Source: JABDKJ01 sp964609215 (GTDB lineage Bacteria; Bacteroidota; Bacteroidia; Flavobacteriales_D; JABDKJ01). Taken from it: a stretch of 64,000 nt of DNA. The stretch's first letter is position 1. The number at the start of each line of letters is the position of its first letter. This document shows positions 7,918 through 17,193 of the stretch, in pieces. The notes beneath the pieces were generated by a model that did no database searches, had not been told where the DNA came from, and was given only the letters and a program-made list of their open reading frames with translations. Location: NCBI GenBank assembly GCA_964609215.1, contig CAZSQZ010000003.1, positions 62,001 to 126,000 on the forward strand. Reading direction: 5' to 3'. The position numbers and the translations under genes were made by a program.

Positions 7918-9912
7918 ATGGCTTTAGAACAAATAGATTGGATAATCATAATTATTGTAATGGCCTTGAGCCTTTTCATAGGTTTAATCGCTTCTCGCAA
8001 AGCAGGTAAAAGCAGTGCTGACTTTTTTCTTTCTGGTAGAAATATGCCTTGGTGGCTTTTGGGCGTTTCTATGGTCGCTACTACCTTTTCTGCTGATACT
8101 CCAAATCTAGTTACGGATCTGGTAAGAAATCACGGTGTTGCTGGAAATTGGGCATGGTGGGCTTTTCTTTTGACCGGTATGCTTACGGTTTTCACCTATT
8201 CTAAATTATGGAGAAGAACGAATGTTCTTACCGATTTAGAGTTCTATGAAATTCGCTATAGTGGTCCTATAGCTCGCTTTCTTAGAGGTTTTAGAGCCTT
8301 GTATTTAGGTGTTGTTTTCAATGTTCTTGTTTTAGGCACAGTATGCGTGGCTGCAATAAAGATAGCCTCTATCCTACTCGGCTTAAGTCCATTGCAGACG
8401 ATTCTCATTGCTTCCATTATTACGGTGATATACTCCGGGCTTGGTGGTTTAAGAGGAGTTATTTATACGGATTTATTGCAGTTCGCTATTGCGATGATAG
8501 GTTCCATCTGGGCCTGTGTTGAAATTTTGAAAATACCGCAAATAAAAGGGGTGGATAATCTAATGAATCATCCCAATGTAATCAATAAACTAGATCTCAT
8601 TCCAGATCTATCTGATCCAGGGATTTTCTTTGCTTTATTTCTTGTTCCCATAGCTGTGCAATGGTGGTCTTCATGGTATCCGGGTTCTGAACCTGGTGGA
8701 GGTGGTTATGTTGCACAAAGAATGTTGGCTGCCAAAAATGAAAAAAATGCGGTTGGGGCTACCTTGTTCTTCAATATTGCACACTATGCTTTAAGACCTT
8801 GGCCATGGATTTTAATTGCTTTGGCTTCATTAGTAGTAGTGCCAATGAGCATTTCCGAAGAGGAACTGGATAAGGTCTATATCTCTCCTGAAGCTAATGA
8901 AATGTTAGAAGGAACTCCCTTTACTCTGCTACAGACAGCTTTGAATACTGAACTCAAGGAAAACCCTGAAAGTGAAATGCACTTAAGTATTGTAAACTGT
9001 TTTCAGAAAGACCCTCAAGCTATGCAACTTAAGAGTTTGGCTTATTTATATAATGCTAAATACTATGATCTAAACGGAAAGCAAAATATAGCGCCTGAAT
9101 TTCCTAAAATTGAAAGTGTTTATTCAAAAATAAATATCTTTTTAGCTTCTCCCAATACTCCCTTAGACAAGATTGGTCAGGATAATGCTTATTCTATAAT
9201 GCTACGTTATTTGCCTAAAGGATTAATGGGTCTTATTCTCGCTTCGCTAATGGCTGCATTTATGAGTACGCTTTCATCTCACCTAAATTGGGGAGCTTCC
9301 TATATCAGCCATGATTTTTATCATCGTTTTGTTAATCCAAATGCAAGTGAGAAGCAACTGGTTAATATTGGAAGAATAAGCACTGTTTTGTTAATGCTAC
9401 TTGCCGCACTATTGGCTTTGGTCTTAGAAAGTGCTTTGGAAGCATTCAATATAATTATTCTTCTTGGGGCGGGGACGGGACTTGTTTTTATTCTGAGATG
9501 GTTTTGGAAGAGAATTAATGCCTATACAGAAATTTCGGCCATGATCATTTCTTTCATTGTGGCTTTAAGCTTTAGATTTATAGATACAGGTCTTGAATCT
9601 CATTGGGAATTGGTTATTGGTGTTGCTATAACCACTGTTGGTTGGTTGTTGGTTACGCTTGTAACTCAACCTGAAAGCAAAGAGACCTTAGATCGCTTTA
9701 ATGAAGTAGTGGGGAATAGAAATGGTGGAATTCGCAGAAATCTAGGTCTTCAAATACTACTCATGCTTTTGGGTTCTCTGGGGATTTACGCTGCACTATT
9801 TTGCACGGGTTACATTATTTATGGGGAAACCACAAAAGCTCTTGTTGCCTTTGCTGTATTTATAATAGTGGCATTTTTTATTTATAGCCAATGGAAAAAG
9901 GTAACTGAATAA
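7918..9912 (+). CDS. sodium:solute symporter family protein
   Basis: 664 residues with about 13-15 membrane segments. The N-terminus IDWIIIIIVMALSLFIGLI followed by KSSADFFLSGRNMPWWLLG is the hallmark of the SSS family, and ATTFSADTPNLVTDLVRN carries the sodium-site region. A roughly 115-residue soluble insertion (about residues 320-430) lies between membrane segments. Members import sugars, amino acids or vitamins with Na+; specificity is unreadable. Starts ATG at 7918. Separate from the iron operon that follows (50-base gap with its own -7 element). Confidence 0.88.
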   Translation: MALEQIDWIIIIIVMALSLFIGLIASRKAGKSSADFFLSGRNMPWWLLGVSMVATTFSADTPNLVTDLVRNHGVAGNWAWWAFLLTGMLTVFTYSKLWRRTNVLTDLEFYEIRYSGPIARFLRGFRALYLGVVFNVLVLGTVCVAAIKIASILLGLSPLQTILIASIITVIYSGLGGLRGVIYTDLLQFAIAMIGSIWACVEILKIPQIKGVDNLMNHPNVINKLDLIPDLSDPGIFFALFLVPIAVQWWSSWYPGSEPGGGGYVAQRMLAAKNEKNAVGATLFFNIAHYALRPWPWILIALASLVVVPMSISEEELDKVYISPEANEMLEGTPFTLLQTALNTELKENPESEMHLSIVNCFQKDPQAMQLKSLAYLYNAKYYDLNGKQNIAPEFPKIESVYSKINIFLASPNTPLDKIGQDNAYSIMLRYLPKGLMGLILASLMAAFMSTLSSHLNWGASYISHDFYHRFVNPNASEKQLVNIGRISTVLLMLLAALLALVLESALEAFNIIILLGAGTGLVFILRWFWKRINAYTEISAMIISFIVALSFRFIDTGLESHWELVIGVAITTVGWLLVTLVTQPESKETLDRFNEVVGNRNGGIRRNLGLQILLMLLGSLGIYAALFCTGYIIYGETTKALVAFAVFIIVAFFIYSQWKKVTE

Positions 9913-9958
9913 CTGCTAAATACTATATTCAAGTGATGCTATAAACCCAGCTTTGATT

Positions 9959-9966
9959 TACATTTG
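9959..9966 (+). promoter_or_regulatory. -7 promoter element of the iron-transport operon
   Basis: TACATTTG matches TAnnTTTG, 15 bases before the ATG at 9982. It overlaps the 5' end of the longer TTG-start reading frame (9964), which supports the ATG as the true start. No convincing -33 box. Confidence 0.4.
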
Positions 9967-9981
9967 CAAAAATATTTTTTC

Positions 9982-11031
9982 ATGAAACAACTGGCATATT
10001 TATTTGGTCTCTTTCTATTGTTTAGCGCTTGTTCTGGTGAAACAAAAACTGAAAGTGATGGCGATTCTAAAGTAATGGAGTCTAAAGAAGTTAATGTCTA
10101 CTCTCACAGACATTATGATATTGATAAAGAAATTTATCAGCGCTTTCAAGATGAAACGGGAATTAAGGTTAACGTAATCAAAGCTAAGGCTGATGAGCTT
10201 TTGGAAAAAATTAAAACCGAAGGTGAAAATTCTCCTGCAGATCTTTTGGTAACTGTAGATGCCGGACGTATTCACAGAGCCGTGGAATCCGGAGTTTTAG
10301 GAACAATCAATCGTTCTGTACTACCCAATAACTTAAAGGATCAATTTATTGATGCTAATAATCAATGGGTTGCTTTGACCATGCGCGCCAGAGTCTTGGC
10401 CTATTCAAAGGAAAGAGTGAAGTCTGAAGATTTATCAAGTATGGAGGCTTTGACAGATGAAAAATGGAAGGATAAAATATTGGTTAGAAGTTCTTCAAAC
10501 ATTTATAATCAATCTTTGATGGCTTCAATAATTGCACATGCGGGAAAAGAACAAGCAGTAAATTGGGCTAGATTAATGGTCAATAATTTTGCAAGAGAGC
10601 CCAAGGGAAATGATCGAGATCAAGTGAAGGCCATTTATGCGGGTGAAGGTGATGTAGCAATTGTGAATACCTACTACATTGGGAAATTATTGGCTTCTGA
10701 TAATGAAGAAGAAGTAAAGGCGGGCGAATCTGTTAATGTGTTTTTCCCTAACCAGGGAAGAGGAACTCATATTAATATTTCCGGTGCTGGTATTTGCAAA
10801 TATGCTCCGAATAAGGGGAATGCAGAAAAGCTACTTCAATTCTTATTGAGCCCGGAAATACAAGCTATGTATTCTGAAGGAAATCATGAGTACCCGGTAA
10901 TTGAAGGCGCAAAATTAGATCCTATTCTCGCTTCTTGGGGAGAATTTAAAAAAGATGAACTTTCATTTAGCAAATTGGGGGAATTGAATACAGAGGCAGT
11001 TAAAGCTTTTGATGAAGCCGGGTGGAAGTGA
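9982..11031 (+). CDS. ferric iron ABC transporter, substrate-binding lipoprotein
   Basis: 349 residues from the ATG. Lipoprotein signal KQLAYLFGLFLLFSAC with the lipobox FSAC; the mature N-terminus is then tethered to a membrane. The fold matches FutA/FbpA-type iron-binding proteins: VNVYSHRHYDIDKEIYQRF at the start, GENSPADLLVTVDAGRIHRA, and VNTYYIGKL with the tandem tyrosines that ligate Fe(III) in the family. First gene of an operon with permease and ATPase. Regulation by iron is likely but no Fur box was identified. Confidence 0.88.
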   Translation: MKQLAYLFGLFLLFSACSGETKTESDGDSKVMESKEVNVYSHRHYDIDKEIYQRFQDETGIKVNVIKAKADELLEKIKTEGENSPADLLVTVDAGRIHRAVESGVLGTINRSVLPNNLKDQFIDANNQWVALTMRARVLAYSKERVKSEDLSSMEALTDEKWKDKILVRSSSNIYNQSLMASIIAHAGKEQAVNWARLMVNNFAREPKGNDRDQVKAIYAGEGDVAIVNTYYIGKLLASDNEEEVKAGESVNVFFPNQGRGTHINISGAGICKYAPNKGNAEKLLQFLLSPEIQAMYSEGNHEYPVIEGAKLDPILASWGEFKKDELSFSKLGELNTEAVKAFDEAGWK

Positions 11032-11123
11032 TTAGGAGTTGATGGTTTTTGATTTATAGTTTGAAGTTTATTATTGATGATTAATAGTGGATGAGCTTTG
11101 AACTTAATCATTGAAATTGAACA

Positions 11124-12698
11124 TTGAAAGTGTTAAAGAACATTCGATATCCAAAGCTGTTTTCATTGGCCTTGATTTTTTCTATTGTTCTTCTTAGTCC
11201 TTATTTCTTTTTGTTTTCTAAAGGTATTTTTGGTCATGCTAAAGAGTGGTCACATATTTGGAATAATCTATTTTGGACTTACCTATGGGATACTTTGAGC
11301 ATTCTACTATCTGTTGGCTTACTTACTTTAGTTTGGGGAGTCCTTCCTGCTTATCTCATTAGTAGATTTGATTTTCCGGGCTCCAAATTTTTTGCATGGG
11401 CACTCGCGGGGCCTTTAGCTATTCCTACTTTCATAATGGCCATTATTTATTCGGGTATTACTGATGTCTCCGGACCTCTATCTATTTTAGTCAATTTTGT
11501 TAGCGGTGGAGAAAAACCTTTTTACCTTGATATATTAAATTTTTGGGGTCTTTCATTTACTCTTTCCTTTGCTTTATATCCCTACGTTTATTTAAGTTCA
11601 TTAATCGCCTTTAGGTCTAAAACAAGAAGTTTTGAGGAAGCTGCTTTAAGTTTAGGCTCCTCTCCTTTCAAGGTATTCAAAAAGATAACATTGCCCTTAG
11701 CACTTCCTTTTATTCTAAGTGGTTTACTGTTAGTTCTAATGGAAATTTTGAATAATTATGGAGCAATGAAATACTATGGACAAAATACCTTTACCATTGG
11801 TATTTTTAAAGCATGGTTTGATTTGAATGATTTAAGTTCTGCCATTTACATAGGGGCTTTTCTTTTCATTTTTGTTTTGCTTTTGCTTTGGTTAAGAAGA
11901 AAAACGGAAATGCAAAGTGTAAAGGTTGAAGCCAAAGAATGGAAAAAGGTAAAACTCAATGGAGCTAAGAAGTTCATTAGTTCTATCTTCTGTTCTATCC
12001 TATTTCTATTTGCATTTTTAATACCGGCAAGTTTTATTTTTTATCAGGGAATTAATAGTTTTTCTCATGTTGTGGATGATACTTTTACCAGTATCATTTT
12101 AAATAGCATCATCATTTGTCTTATTACTGCGGTAATTATCGTTCTCATTTCTATTTTGTTTTCCGAAAGCAAACGTTGGACTAAGCTAAAGTATCTAAAT
12201 ACACTACTTGAGTTTAACAATATTGGCTATGCAATTCCCGGAGCGATTATCGCTATTGGTTTGGTTTCATTAGCTAAGGTTTTCCATATAAACTCAGGAA
12301 TGATTGTTCTGTCTTTTCTCATTCTTATTCTTGGTTTTTGTGTTCGCTTTTTAAGCTCTGGGTTTCAATCTTTGAATAATGCCCTGCAAGAAAAAAGCAT
12401 CAAACAAGATGAGGCTGCTCAACTTTTAGGAGCAAGTACGTTTTCCATTTTTAAACGAATTCATCTTCCTCAATTGAAATTACCTATTCTCATTGCATTT
12501 CTCTTTGTATTCATTGAGGTCATCAAAGAATTACCATTAACACTTATTCTAAAGCCATTTAATTTTGAATCTTTAGCAACAGTTACTTTTCAATATGCTA
12601 AAGATGAAATGTTAAGCTATTCTTGTGTGCCAGCCATGTTCATACTTTTGATTACTATATTTCCCAACTTTTTAATTTATCGCTATCTGAATAAGTAA
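11124..12698 (+). CDS. ferric iron ABC transporter, two-domain permease
   Basis: 524 residues, about 12 membrane helices in two homologous halves, as in FbpB. Each half carries the EAA loop that docks the ATPase: FEEAALSLGSSPFKVFKKITLP and QDEAAQLLGASTFSIFKRIHLP in two related copies (quoted in parts below 20 residues: EEAALSLGSSPFKVF and DEAAQLLGASTFSIF). TTG start at 11124 (GTG at 11130 also possible). The 92-base gap from the binding-protein gene holds no recognisable terminator. The next gene begins directly after its stop. Confidence 0.88.
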   Translation: MKVLKNIRYPKLFSLALIFSIVLLSPYFFLFSKGIFGHAKEWSHIWNNLFWTYLWDTLSILLSVGLLTLVWGVLPAYLISRFDFPGSKFFAWALAGPLAIPTFIMAIIYSGITDVSGPLSILVNFVSGGEKPFYLDILNFWGLSFTLSFALYPYVYLSSLIAFRSKTRSFEEAALSLGSSPFKVFKKITLPLALPFILSGLLLVLMEILNNYGAMKYYGQNTFTIGIFKAWFDLNDLSSAIYIGAFLFIFVLLLLWLRRKTEMQSVKVEAKEWKKVKLNGAKKFISSIFCSILFLFAFLIPASFIFYQGINSFSHVVDDTFTSIILNSIIICLITAVIIVLISILFSESKRWTKLKYLNTLLEFNNIGYAIPGAIIAIGLVSLAKVFHINSGMIVLSFLILILGFCVRFLSSGFQSLNNALQEKSIKQDEAAQLLGASTFSIFKRIHLPQLKLPILIAFLFVFIEVIKELPLTLILKPFNFESLATVTFQYAKDEMLSYSCVPAMFILLITIFPNFLIYRYLNK

Positions 12699-13685
12699 AT
12701 GGCCTTTCTTCATCTTGAAAATATAAGCTTCTCCTATGATCAAAATGATTTTATCAATGATTTTAATTTATCCATTGAACAGGGTAAGATTACAGCGATA
12801 GTTGGGGCCAGTGGTTGTGGAAAGAGTACGATATTACGTTTAATAGCGGGCTTAGAAAAGCCTCAATCCGGGAGAATAACCCTAGAAAATTCCATACTTT
12901 CTAGTGAAACGATTTTTTGTTCTCCTCAAAAAAGAAATATTGGAATTGTTTTTCAAGATTATAACCTGTTTCCTCATTTAAATGTTCGGAAGAATGTAGT
13001 TTTTGGTTTAGGAAAAGATACAAGTTCGGATAAGGCAGAAGAGATTTTGTCCTTGCTTGGAATTGAAAATCTAAAGAAAAGAATGCCTTCAGAGTTAAGC
13101 GGTGGACAGCAACAAAGAGTTGCCCTTGCAAGAAGCATTGTTCGAATACCAAAGCTTCTTTTAATGGATGAACCTTATAGCAGTTTAGACAATAATCTAA
13201 GAACAGAACTGCGACATGAAATAAAGGATGTTTTAAAAAAATTCAATACTTCTTGTGTAATCGTGCTGCATGATATTGACGATGTCATGGCAATTGCAGA
13301 TGAAGTTATTGTGATGGATAATGGCAAAATTATTCAAAAAGGGAAGGTTTTGGATTTGTTTCAAAAACCTAAATCCTCGGTAGTAAGCAAACTTTTCGGA
13401 AATCACGATGTACATGAAGCTGCTAATTTACCTGATAGTTTGTTAAATATTCTAAGTATACCAAAAGGAAAAAAAATGATTTCAATTCCTTCTTCTGCAT
13501 TTTCAATAAGTAACAAAATGGAAGATATTCCTGCCTTGCTTGTGGATAAATATTTTATTGGAAATGGACATATCCTAAGATTTAAAATCGGAGATTTGAT
13601 TTTTAAAATGCAATCAGATAGATTGCCCGAAACTGAGTTTCGAATAAACATTAATACAAACCAAATCTTATTTTTTAATGGTTGA
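12699..13685 (+). CDS. ferric iron ABC transporter, ATP-binding subunit
   Basis: 328 residues. Walker A GASGCGKST (about 36-44), Q-loop VFQDYNLFPHL, signature LSGGQQQRVALARS, Walker B LLLMDEP, H-loop VIVLHD. The C-terminal 100 residues form the short TOBE-like regulatory extension of FbpC-type ATPases. ATG directly abuts the permease stop codon, so translation is probably coupled. Energises Fe(III) import. Confidence 0.92.
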   Translation: MAFLHLENISFSYDQNDFINDFNLSIEQGKITAIVGASGCGKSTILRLIAGLEKPQSGRITLENSILSSETIFCSPQKRNIGIVFQDYNLFPHLNVRKNVVFGLGKDTSSDKAEEILSLLGIENLKKRMPSELSGGQQQRVALARSIVRIPKLLLMDEPYSSLDNNLRTELRHEIKDVLKKFNTSCVIVLHDIDDVMAIADEVIVMDNGKIIQKGKVLDLFQKPKSSVVSKLFGNHDVHEAANLPDSLLNILSIPKGKKMISIPSSAFSISNKMEDIPALLVDKYFIGNGHILRFKIGDLIFKMQSDRLPETEFRININTNQILFFNG

Positions 13686-14007
13686 GGATAGATTGATTTT
13701 TATGGAGGAAATGTTAGATACAAATCCAAATGATCCATTTTTACTTTATGCAATTGCTGCTGAATATCAAAATAGAGGTAACGTAAAACAAACACAAAGT
13801 ATCTTCACCAAGTTAGTCAAAGAACATCCAGACTACCTTCCTGCCTACTACCAGCTAGGTCAAATTTTAGAGAGTAAAGGAAAGTATGAAAAAGCCATTG
13901 CACTCTATAGAAAGGGAAAAGTTCTCGCAGAAAAAGTAAATGATCAAAAAGCATTAGGAGAGCTTTCGGAAGCTTTACTTATCTTAGTGCCTGCTGATGA
14001 GTATTAA
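13678..14007 (+). CDS. small TPR protein
   Basis: 109 residues, two to three tetratricopeptide repeats: DPFLLYAIAAEYQNRGNVKQ, PAYYQLGQILESKGKYEKAI and IALYRKGKVLAEK segments. No signal peptide, so a cytoplasmic scaffold. Its ATG lies inside the last codons of the ATPase gene (8-base overlap), so it is co-expressed with the iron importer; a functional link is inference only. Confidence 0.8.
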   Translation: MVEDRLIFMEEMLDTNPNDPFLLYAIAAEYQNRGNVKQTQSIFTKLVKEHPDYLPAYYQLGQILESKGKYEKAIALYRKGKVLAEKVNDQKALGELSEALLILVPADEY

Positions 14008-14010
14008 GTT

Positions 14011-14778
14011 TTGAATCACATAGACACCCTTGAAAATACTTCTTTAGAGAATAAGAATAAACCAACTGCTTTAATTCTTCTTGTCACTACTCTAATTGGA
14101 TTTTCTATACTATGCATTAATGGCCTTGGCCAATTAATTGGTTTCTCCATTATTGCAAAATCCAAATTAGGATTAGATTTTATGGCATTCATTGAAAAAA
14201 TGGATGTTTCTGGAATAGAAGCTATAGTAGATGGTGATGCTTTTGGTCTAGGGGCTTTGGTTGGAGGAATCTTTTGCATTTTGGCCTGCTTAATTGTTCC
14301 AAAACTTTTTAGAGTAAAACTATCTACGATTTTTCCCTTTACACTTCCTAATTGGCGCTATTGGTTATTATTTCTAGGGTTATCTGTTGTTGTTGTCTTC
14401 TATATGGGACAATTACAAGAAAGAACCAATTTCCTTGATGTCCCTTGGATGGATGATATGCTTAATTCAATAACTAATCTTCCTTTATTTGTTTTAGGAG
14501 TGGGCATAATTGTGCCCATTGGTGAGGAATTATTGTTTAGAGGAATATTATATAGAGGATTTAAAGATGCGGTAAATGAACACTTCTCGGTTTGGGTTAC
14601 ATCCTTATTATTTGTTTTAGTGCATTTTGGGCAATATTCACTTGCTGTTGTTTTTATCTTACTTATGCCTTTATCTCTTGTTCTTGGATACTCAAGAATG
14701 TATGGAAAATCGATGTGGATTCCAATTGCTATTCATATCTTTAATAATTCCTTGACAGCCCTTTATGGTCAAGGGTGA
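14011..14778 (+). CDS. CPBP family intramembrane metalloprotease
   Basis: 255 residues, about seven membrane helices. Motif 1 of the CPBP/Abi family is GEELLFRGILYRGF (Glu-Glu followed by Arg), motif 2 is FVLVHFGQY, and motif 3 is IAIHIFNNSLTALYG with the late His and Asn. These residues form the metal-binding active site in the membrane. Start is TTG at 14011; the first in-frame ATG would delete the first helix. Three bases after the TPR gene, so probably same operon. Substrate unknown. Confidence 0.85.
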   Translation: MNHIDTLENTSLENKNKPTALILLVTTLIGFSILCINGLGQLIGFSIIAKSKLGLDFMAFIEKMDVSGIEAIVDGDAFGLGALVGGIFCILACLIVPKLFRVKLSTIFPFTLPNWRYWLLFLGLSVVVVFYMGQLQERTNFLDVPWMDDMLNSITNLPLFVLGVGIIVPIGEELLFRGILYRGFKDAVNEHFSVWVTSLLFVLVHFGQYSLAVVFILLMPLSLVLGYSRMYGKSMWIPIAIHIFNNSLTALYGQG

Positions 14779-14782
14779 AAGT

Positions 14783-16021
14783 ATGAGAGCAACTTTATTA
14801 TTACTGTTTCTTCTTTTTTCAGTTAAGCAATATTCGCAAACAGAGATCAATGTCATGTGTTATAATACCTTGACATATCCAGATGGTAGTATTCCAGGAA
14901 GAGCAGATACCTTGAAAAAGATTTTTGATTTTGAGAAGCCGGATTTATTGTTGCTACAGGAGCTGAAAAGCAGTTCTGGTTTAGAGCAGATATTGGATGT
15001 TTTGAATTCCTTTCCCAATGCACATTACGCCAGTGGCACTTATGTTCCTCAAATTTCCAATCCTTCTAATAACTGGCGTTTACAGCAAAACATTATTTAT
15101 AATGAGGACATTTTTCAACTTGCTCAGGAGGACGTTATTACAACAATATATAGAGACATTAATTACTTCAAACTTTACTTGTTCGATTCGCAACTAGATG
15201 ATGGAGGTGATAGCACTTTTGTGCATGTTTATAATACCCACCTCAAATCTTCGCAAGGTGCGGACAACGAATTACTAAGGGCACAGATGGCTGAAGTAAT
15301 GATGGAACACATCAACGCTCTGCCTTTAAACAGCTATGTTATTGCCGGTGGTGATTTCAACCTCTACTATTCTTCTGAAGATGCTTATCAAATACTAACG
15401 GAAACGGGTACGGACAATCCAATGCTAGATCCTATTGACCTTCCGGGTGATTGGACAGAAAGTTCTTTTCCCAATAAAGATATTCTTACCCAATCTACTC
15501 GTGCCAATGATATAGGTGATGGTTCAGGAGGCGGTATGGATGATAGATTTGATTTTATTCTTTTGTCTGAGGCCTTAATGAATGCTTCATCTGATATACA
15601 TTTTCTCAATAATTCCTATAAGGCTATGGGTAATAATGGAACTTGTTTTAATGGGAGTATAACAGATTGTGCAAATGGTAATGATGTTCCACTAAGCGTT
15701 TTGAGAGCGCTTTTTTATATGTCTGACCACTTACCAGTGGTGTTAAAATTGGGCAGTTCTATTATTTTAGATCAAGAAGAGATAGATCAGCATACCATTT
15801 CAATATTTCCCAATCCTGCTCAGGATTATATAAAAGTTGTAGGATTTCAGTCTAGGGATTTTGAGTATGAAATTTTTTCCAGTACTGGACAATTGTTGTT
15901 TTCGGAAAGAGGAAGTGTCTTTGTGGATATTTCTGGTTTTCCGAATGGAATGTATTTTCTCCGCTTAAGAGATGATGCCTATAATTCAGCTCAATTCACT
16001 TTTGTAAAAACTAGTTTTTAG
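14783..16021 (+). CDS. secreted endonuclease/exonuclease/phosphatase-fold protein with type IX sorting tail
   Basis: 412 residues from ATG 14783 (an earlier ATG at 14765 would precede the signal peptide RATLLLLFLLFSVKQYSQ). The body has EEP-fold motifs: INVMCYNTL, LLLLQELKS (catalytic Glu), HVYNTHLKS, IAGGDFNLYY (Asp-x-Asn), and SDHLPVVLKL (Ser-Asp-His). All catalytic positions are intact, so nuclease or phosphodiesterase activity is likely. The last 75 residues are a type A type IX secretion sorting domain (SIFPNPAQDYIKV ... GMYFLRL). Ends inside the 3' end of the convergent gene at 16011. Confidence 0.88.
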   Translation: MRATLLLLFLLFSVKQYSQTEINVMCYNTLTYPDGSIPGRADTLKKIFDFEKPDLLLLQELKSSSGLEQILDVLNSFPNAHYASGTYVPQISNPSNNWRLQQNIIYNEDIFQLAQEDVITTIYRDINYFKLYLFDSQLDDGGDSTFVHVYNTHLKSSQGADNELLRAQMAEVMMEHINALPLNSYVIAGGDFNLYYSSEDAYQILTETGTDNPMLDPIDLPGDWTESSFPNKDILTQSTRANDIGDGSGGGMDDRFDFILLSEALMNASSDIHFLNNSYKAMGNNGTCFNGSITDCANGNDVPLSVLRALFYMSDHLPVVLKLGSSIILDQEEIDQHTISIFPNPAQDYIKVVGFQSRDFEYEIFSSTGQLLFSERGSVFVDISGFPNGMYFLRLRDDAYNSAQFTFVKTSF

Positions 16022-16388
16022 CGAGCTTCTTTTTTATAAAGTAGTAAACAAACATTAGTGATGCACTAATGACAAAAATGAATAAGGCAAAATTTCCATG
16101 TGGTTGTTCAAGACTTCTTAATGAAAAACCGACAATAAAAATGAGGACATTGAGAAAAATCCAATAATCTAGAATGGTCTTTTCTTTATCACTTACGAAG
16201 TGTTCTAAGACATATACAACCAAGAAAATAGAGGTCACTATTACAAAGACATAAGCAAAAGGCCAATGCATAAAGGAGAAGATCCAAAATAGGACATAAC
16301 TTACTACTGAAGCTATGAGTAATTTGGCTCCTCGTGACTTTTCTGTCCTTTTCGGATTATCTGGAAGATCAAGAATTTCATTTCCCAC
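16011..16388 (-). CDS. membrane protein of unknown function
   Basis: 125 residues, four predicted helices. Helix 1-2 contains FWIFSFMHWPFAYVFVIVTS, a phrase seen in GldL-like and related small Bacteroidota membrane proteins, but the overall match is too weak to name it. GTG start (16386-16388). The 3' end overlaps the convergent secreted nuclease by 11 bases. Confidence 0.6.
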   Translation of the reverse strand: MGNEILDLPDNPKRTEKSRGAKLLIASVVSYVLFWIFSFMHWPFAYVFVIVTSIFLVVYVLEHFVSDKEKTILDYWIFLNVLIFIVGFSLRSLEQPHGNFALFIFVISASLMFVYYFIKKKLAKN

Positions 16389-16434
16389 ACTACTTATAAC
16401 GCATTTTTTGGGGAATTGATTGAAAAAATGGGAA

Positions 16435-17112
16435 CTAGTTTGGAGAAAACAAGAATCTATTCGGATTAACCATGCCTTCTCTTACTGCATACATGACCAT
16501 TCCGACCGTATTATTTACCCCTAACTTTTGCATTATATTTCTTCTGTGGGTATTTATGGTATGCGCACTTAAAAAGAGTCTATCTGCTATTTCAACATTT
16601 GTATAACCCTCTGCTATGAACCTCAATATCTCTTCCTCTCTTTTAGAAAGTACAATAGGTTCACAACTTAGTTCTCCCTCAATAATAAGTTCTTCTGTGT
16701 TGATACTGTTTCTTTGAATGGCATCTAAAATCTGCCCACAGAAGAATTTCTCACCTCTTGCTGTTTGTATTACAGCATCTGTTATTTCCTTGCTGTCACA
16801 ATCTTTTTTAACATAAGAAGTAATACCAGATTTTATAGCATTAATTAGCGTTAAACTACTTTGTTCTACAGTAATAGCTAACCAATTGAGTTTTCTATAT
16901 TTCCTTTTTAATTGAGCCACGTCCTCAATAGAAAAGCCTTTAGAAGTAAAATCGATAACAACAAGCTTGGGAAGTGATTCTTTCAGCGCTTCTTTCAACT
17001 CTAATTTATCTTTAACTTCAGAAATAACGTTAATCTTATCGTTCTCAGAAAAGAGAGACCTCAATCCTATTCTCGCTAAATCGTTACTATCTGCAATAAT
17101 TACGTCTATCAC
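16435..17112 (-). CDS. LuxR/NarL-family response regulator
   Basis: 225 residues. Receiver domain residues 1-118: acidic IADSND (Asp8, Asp11), likely phospho-acceptor Asp54 in LVVIDFTS, switch Thr in LAITVEQ, Lys in YVKKD. HTH domain about 153-213: LSKREEEILRFIAEGYTNVE and HTINTHRRNIMQKLGV. No histidine kinase in the window, so an orphan regulator. The acceptor loop lacks the usual D-x-x-M-P, so phosphorylation is likely but not certain. Confidence 0.88.
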   Translation of the reverse strand: MIDVIIADSNDLARIGLRSLFSENDKINVISEVKDKLELKEALKESLPKLVVIDFTSKGFSIEDVAQLKRKYRKLNWLAITVEQSSLTLINAIKSGITSYVKKDCDSKEITDAVIQTARGEKFFCGQILDAIQRNSINTEELIIEGELSCEPIVLSKREEEILRFIAEGYTNVEIADRLFLSAHTINTHRRNIMQKLGVNNTVGMVMYAVREGMVNPNRFLFSPN

Positions 17113-17193
17113 TTCTTTTTATTTAGAATAAGTAAAAATAAGACATTTTTGAAGAGCAATTGTTCCTATTCAATGCTTTTTTTAACACAATTA

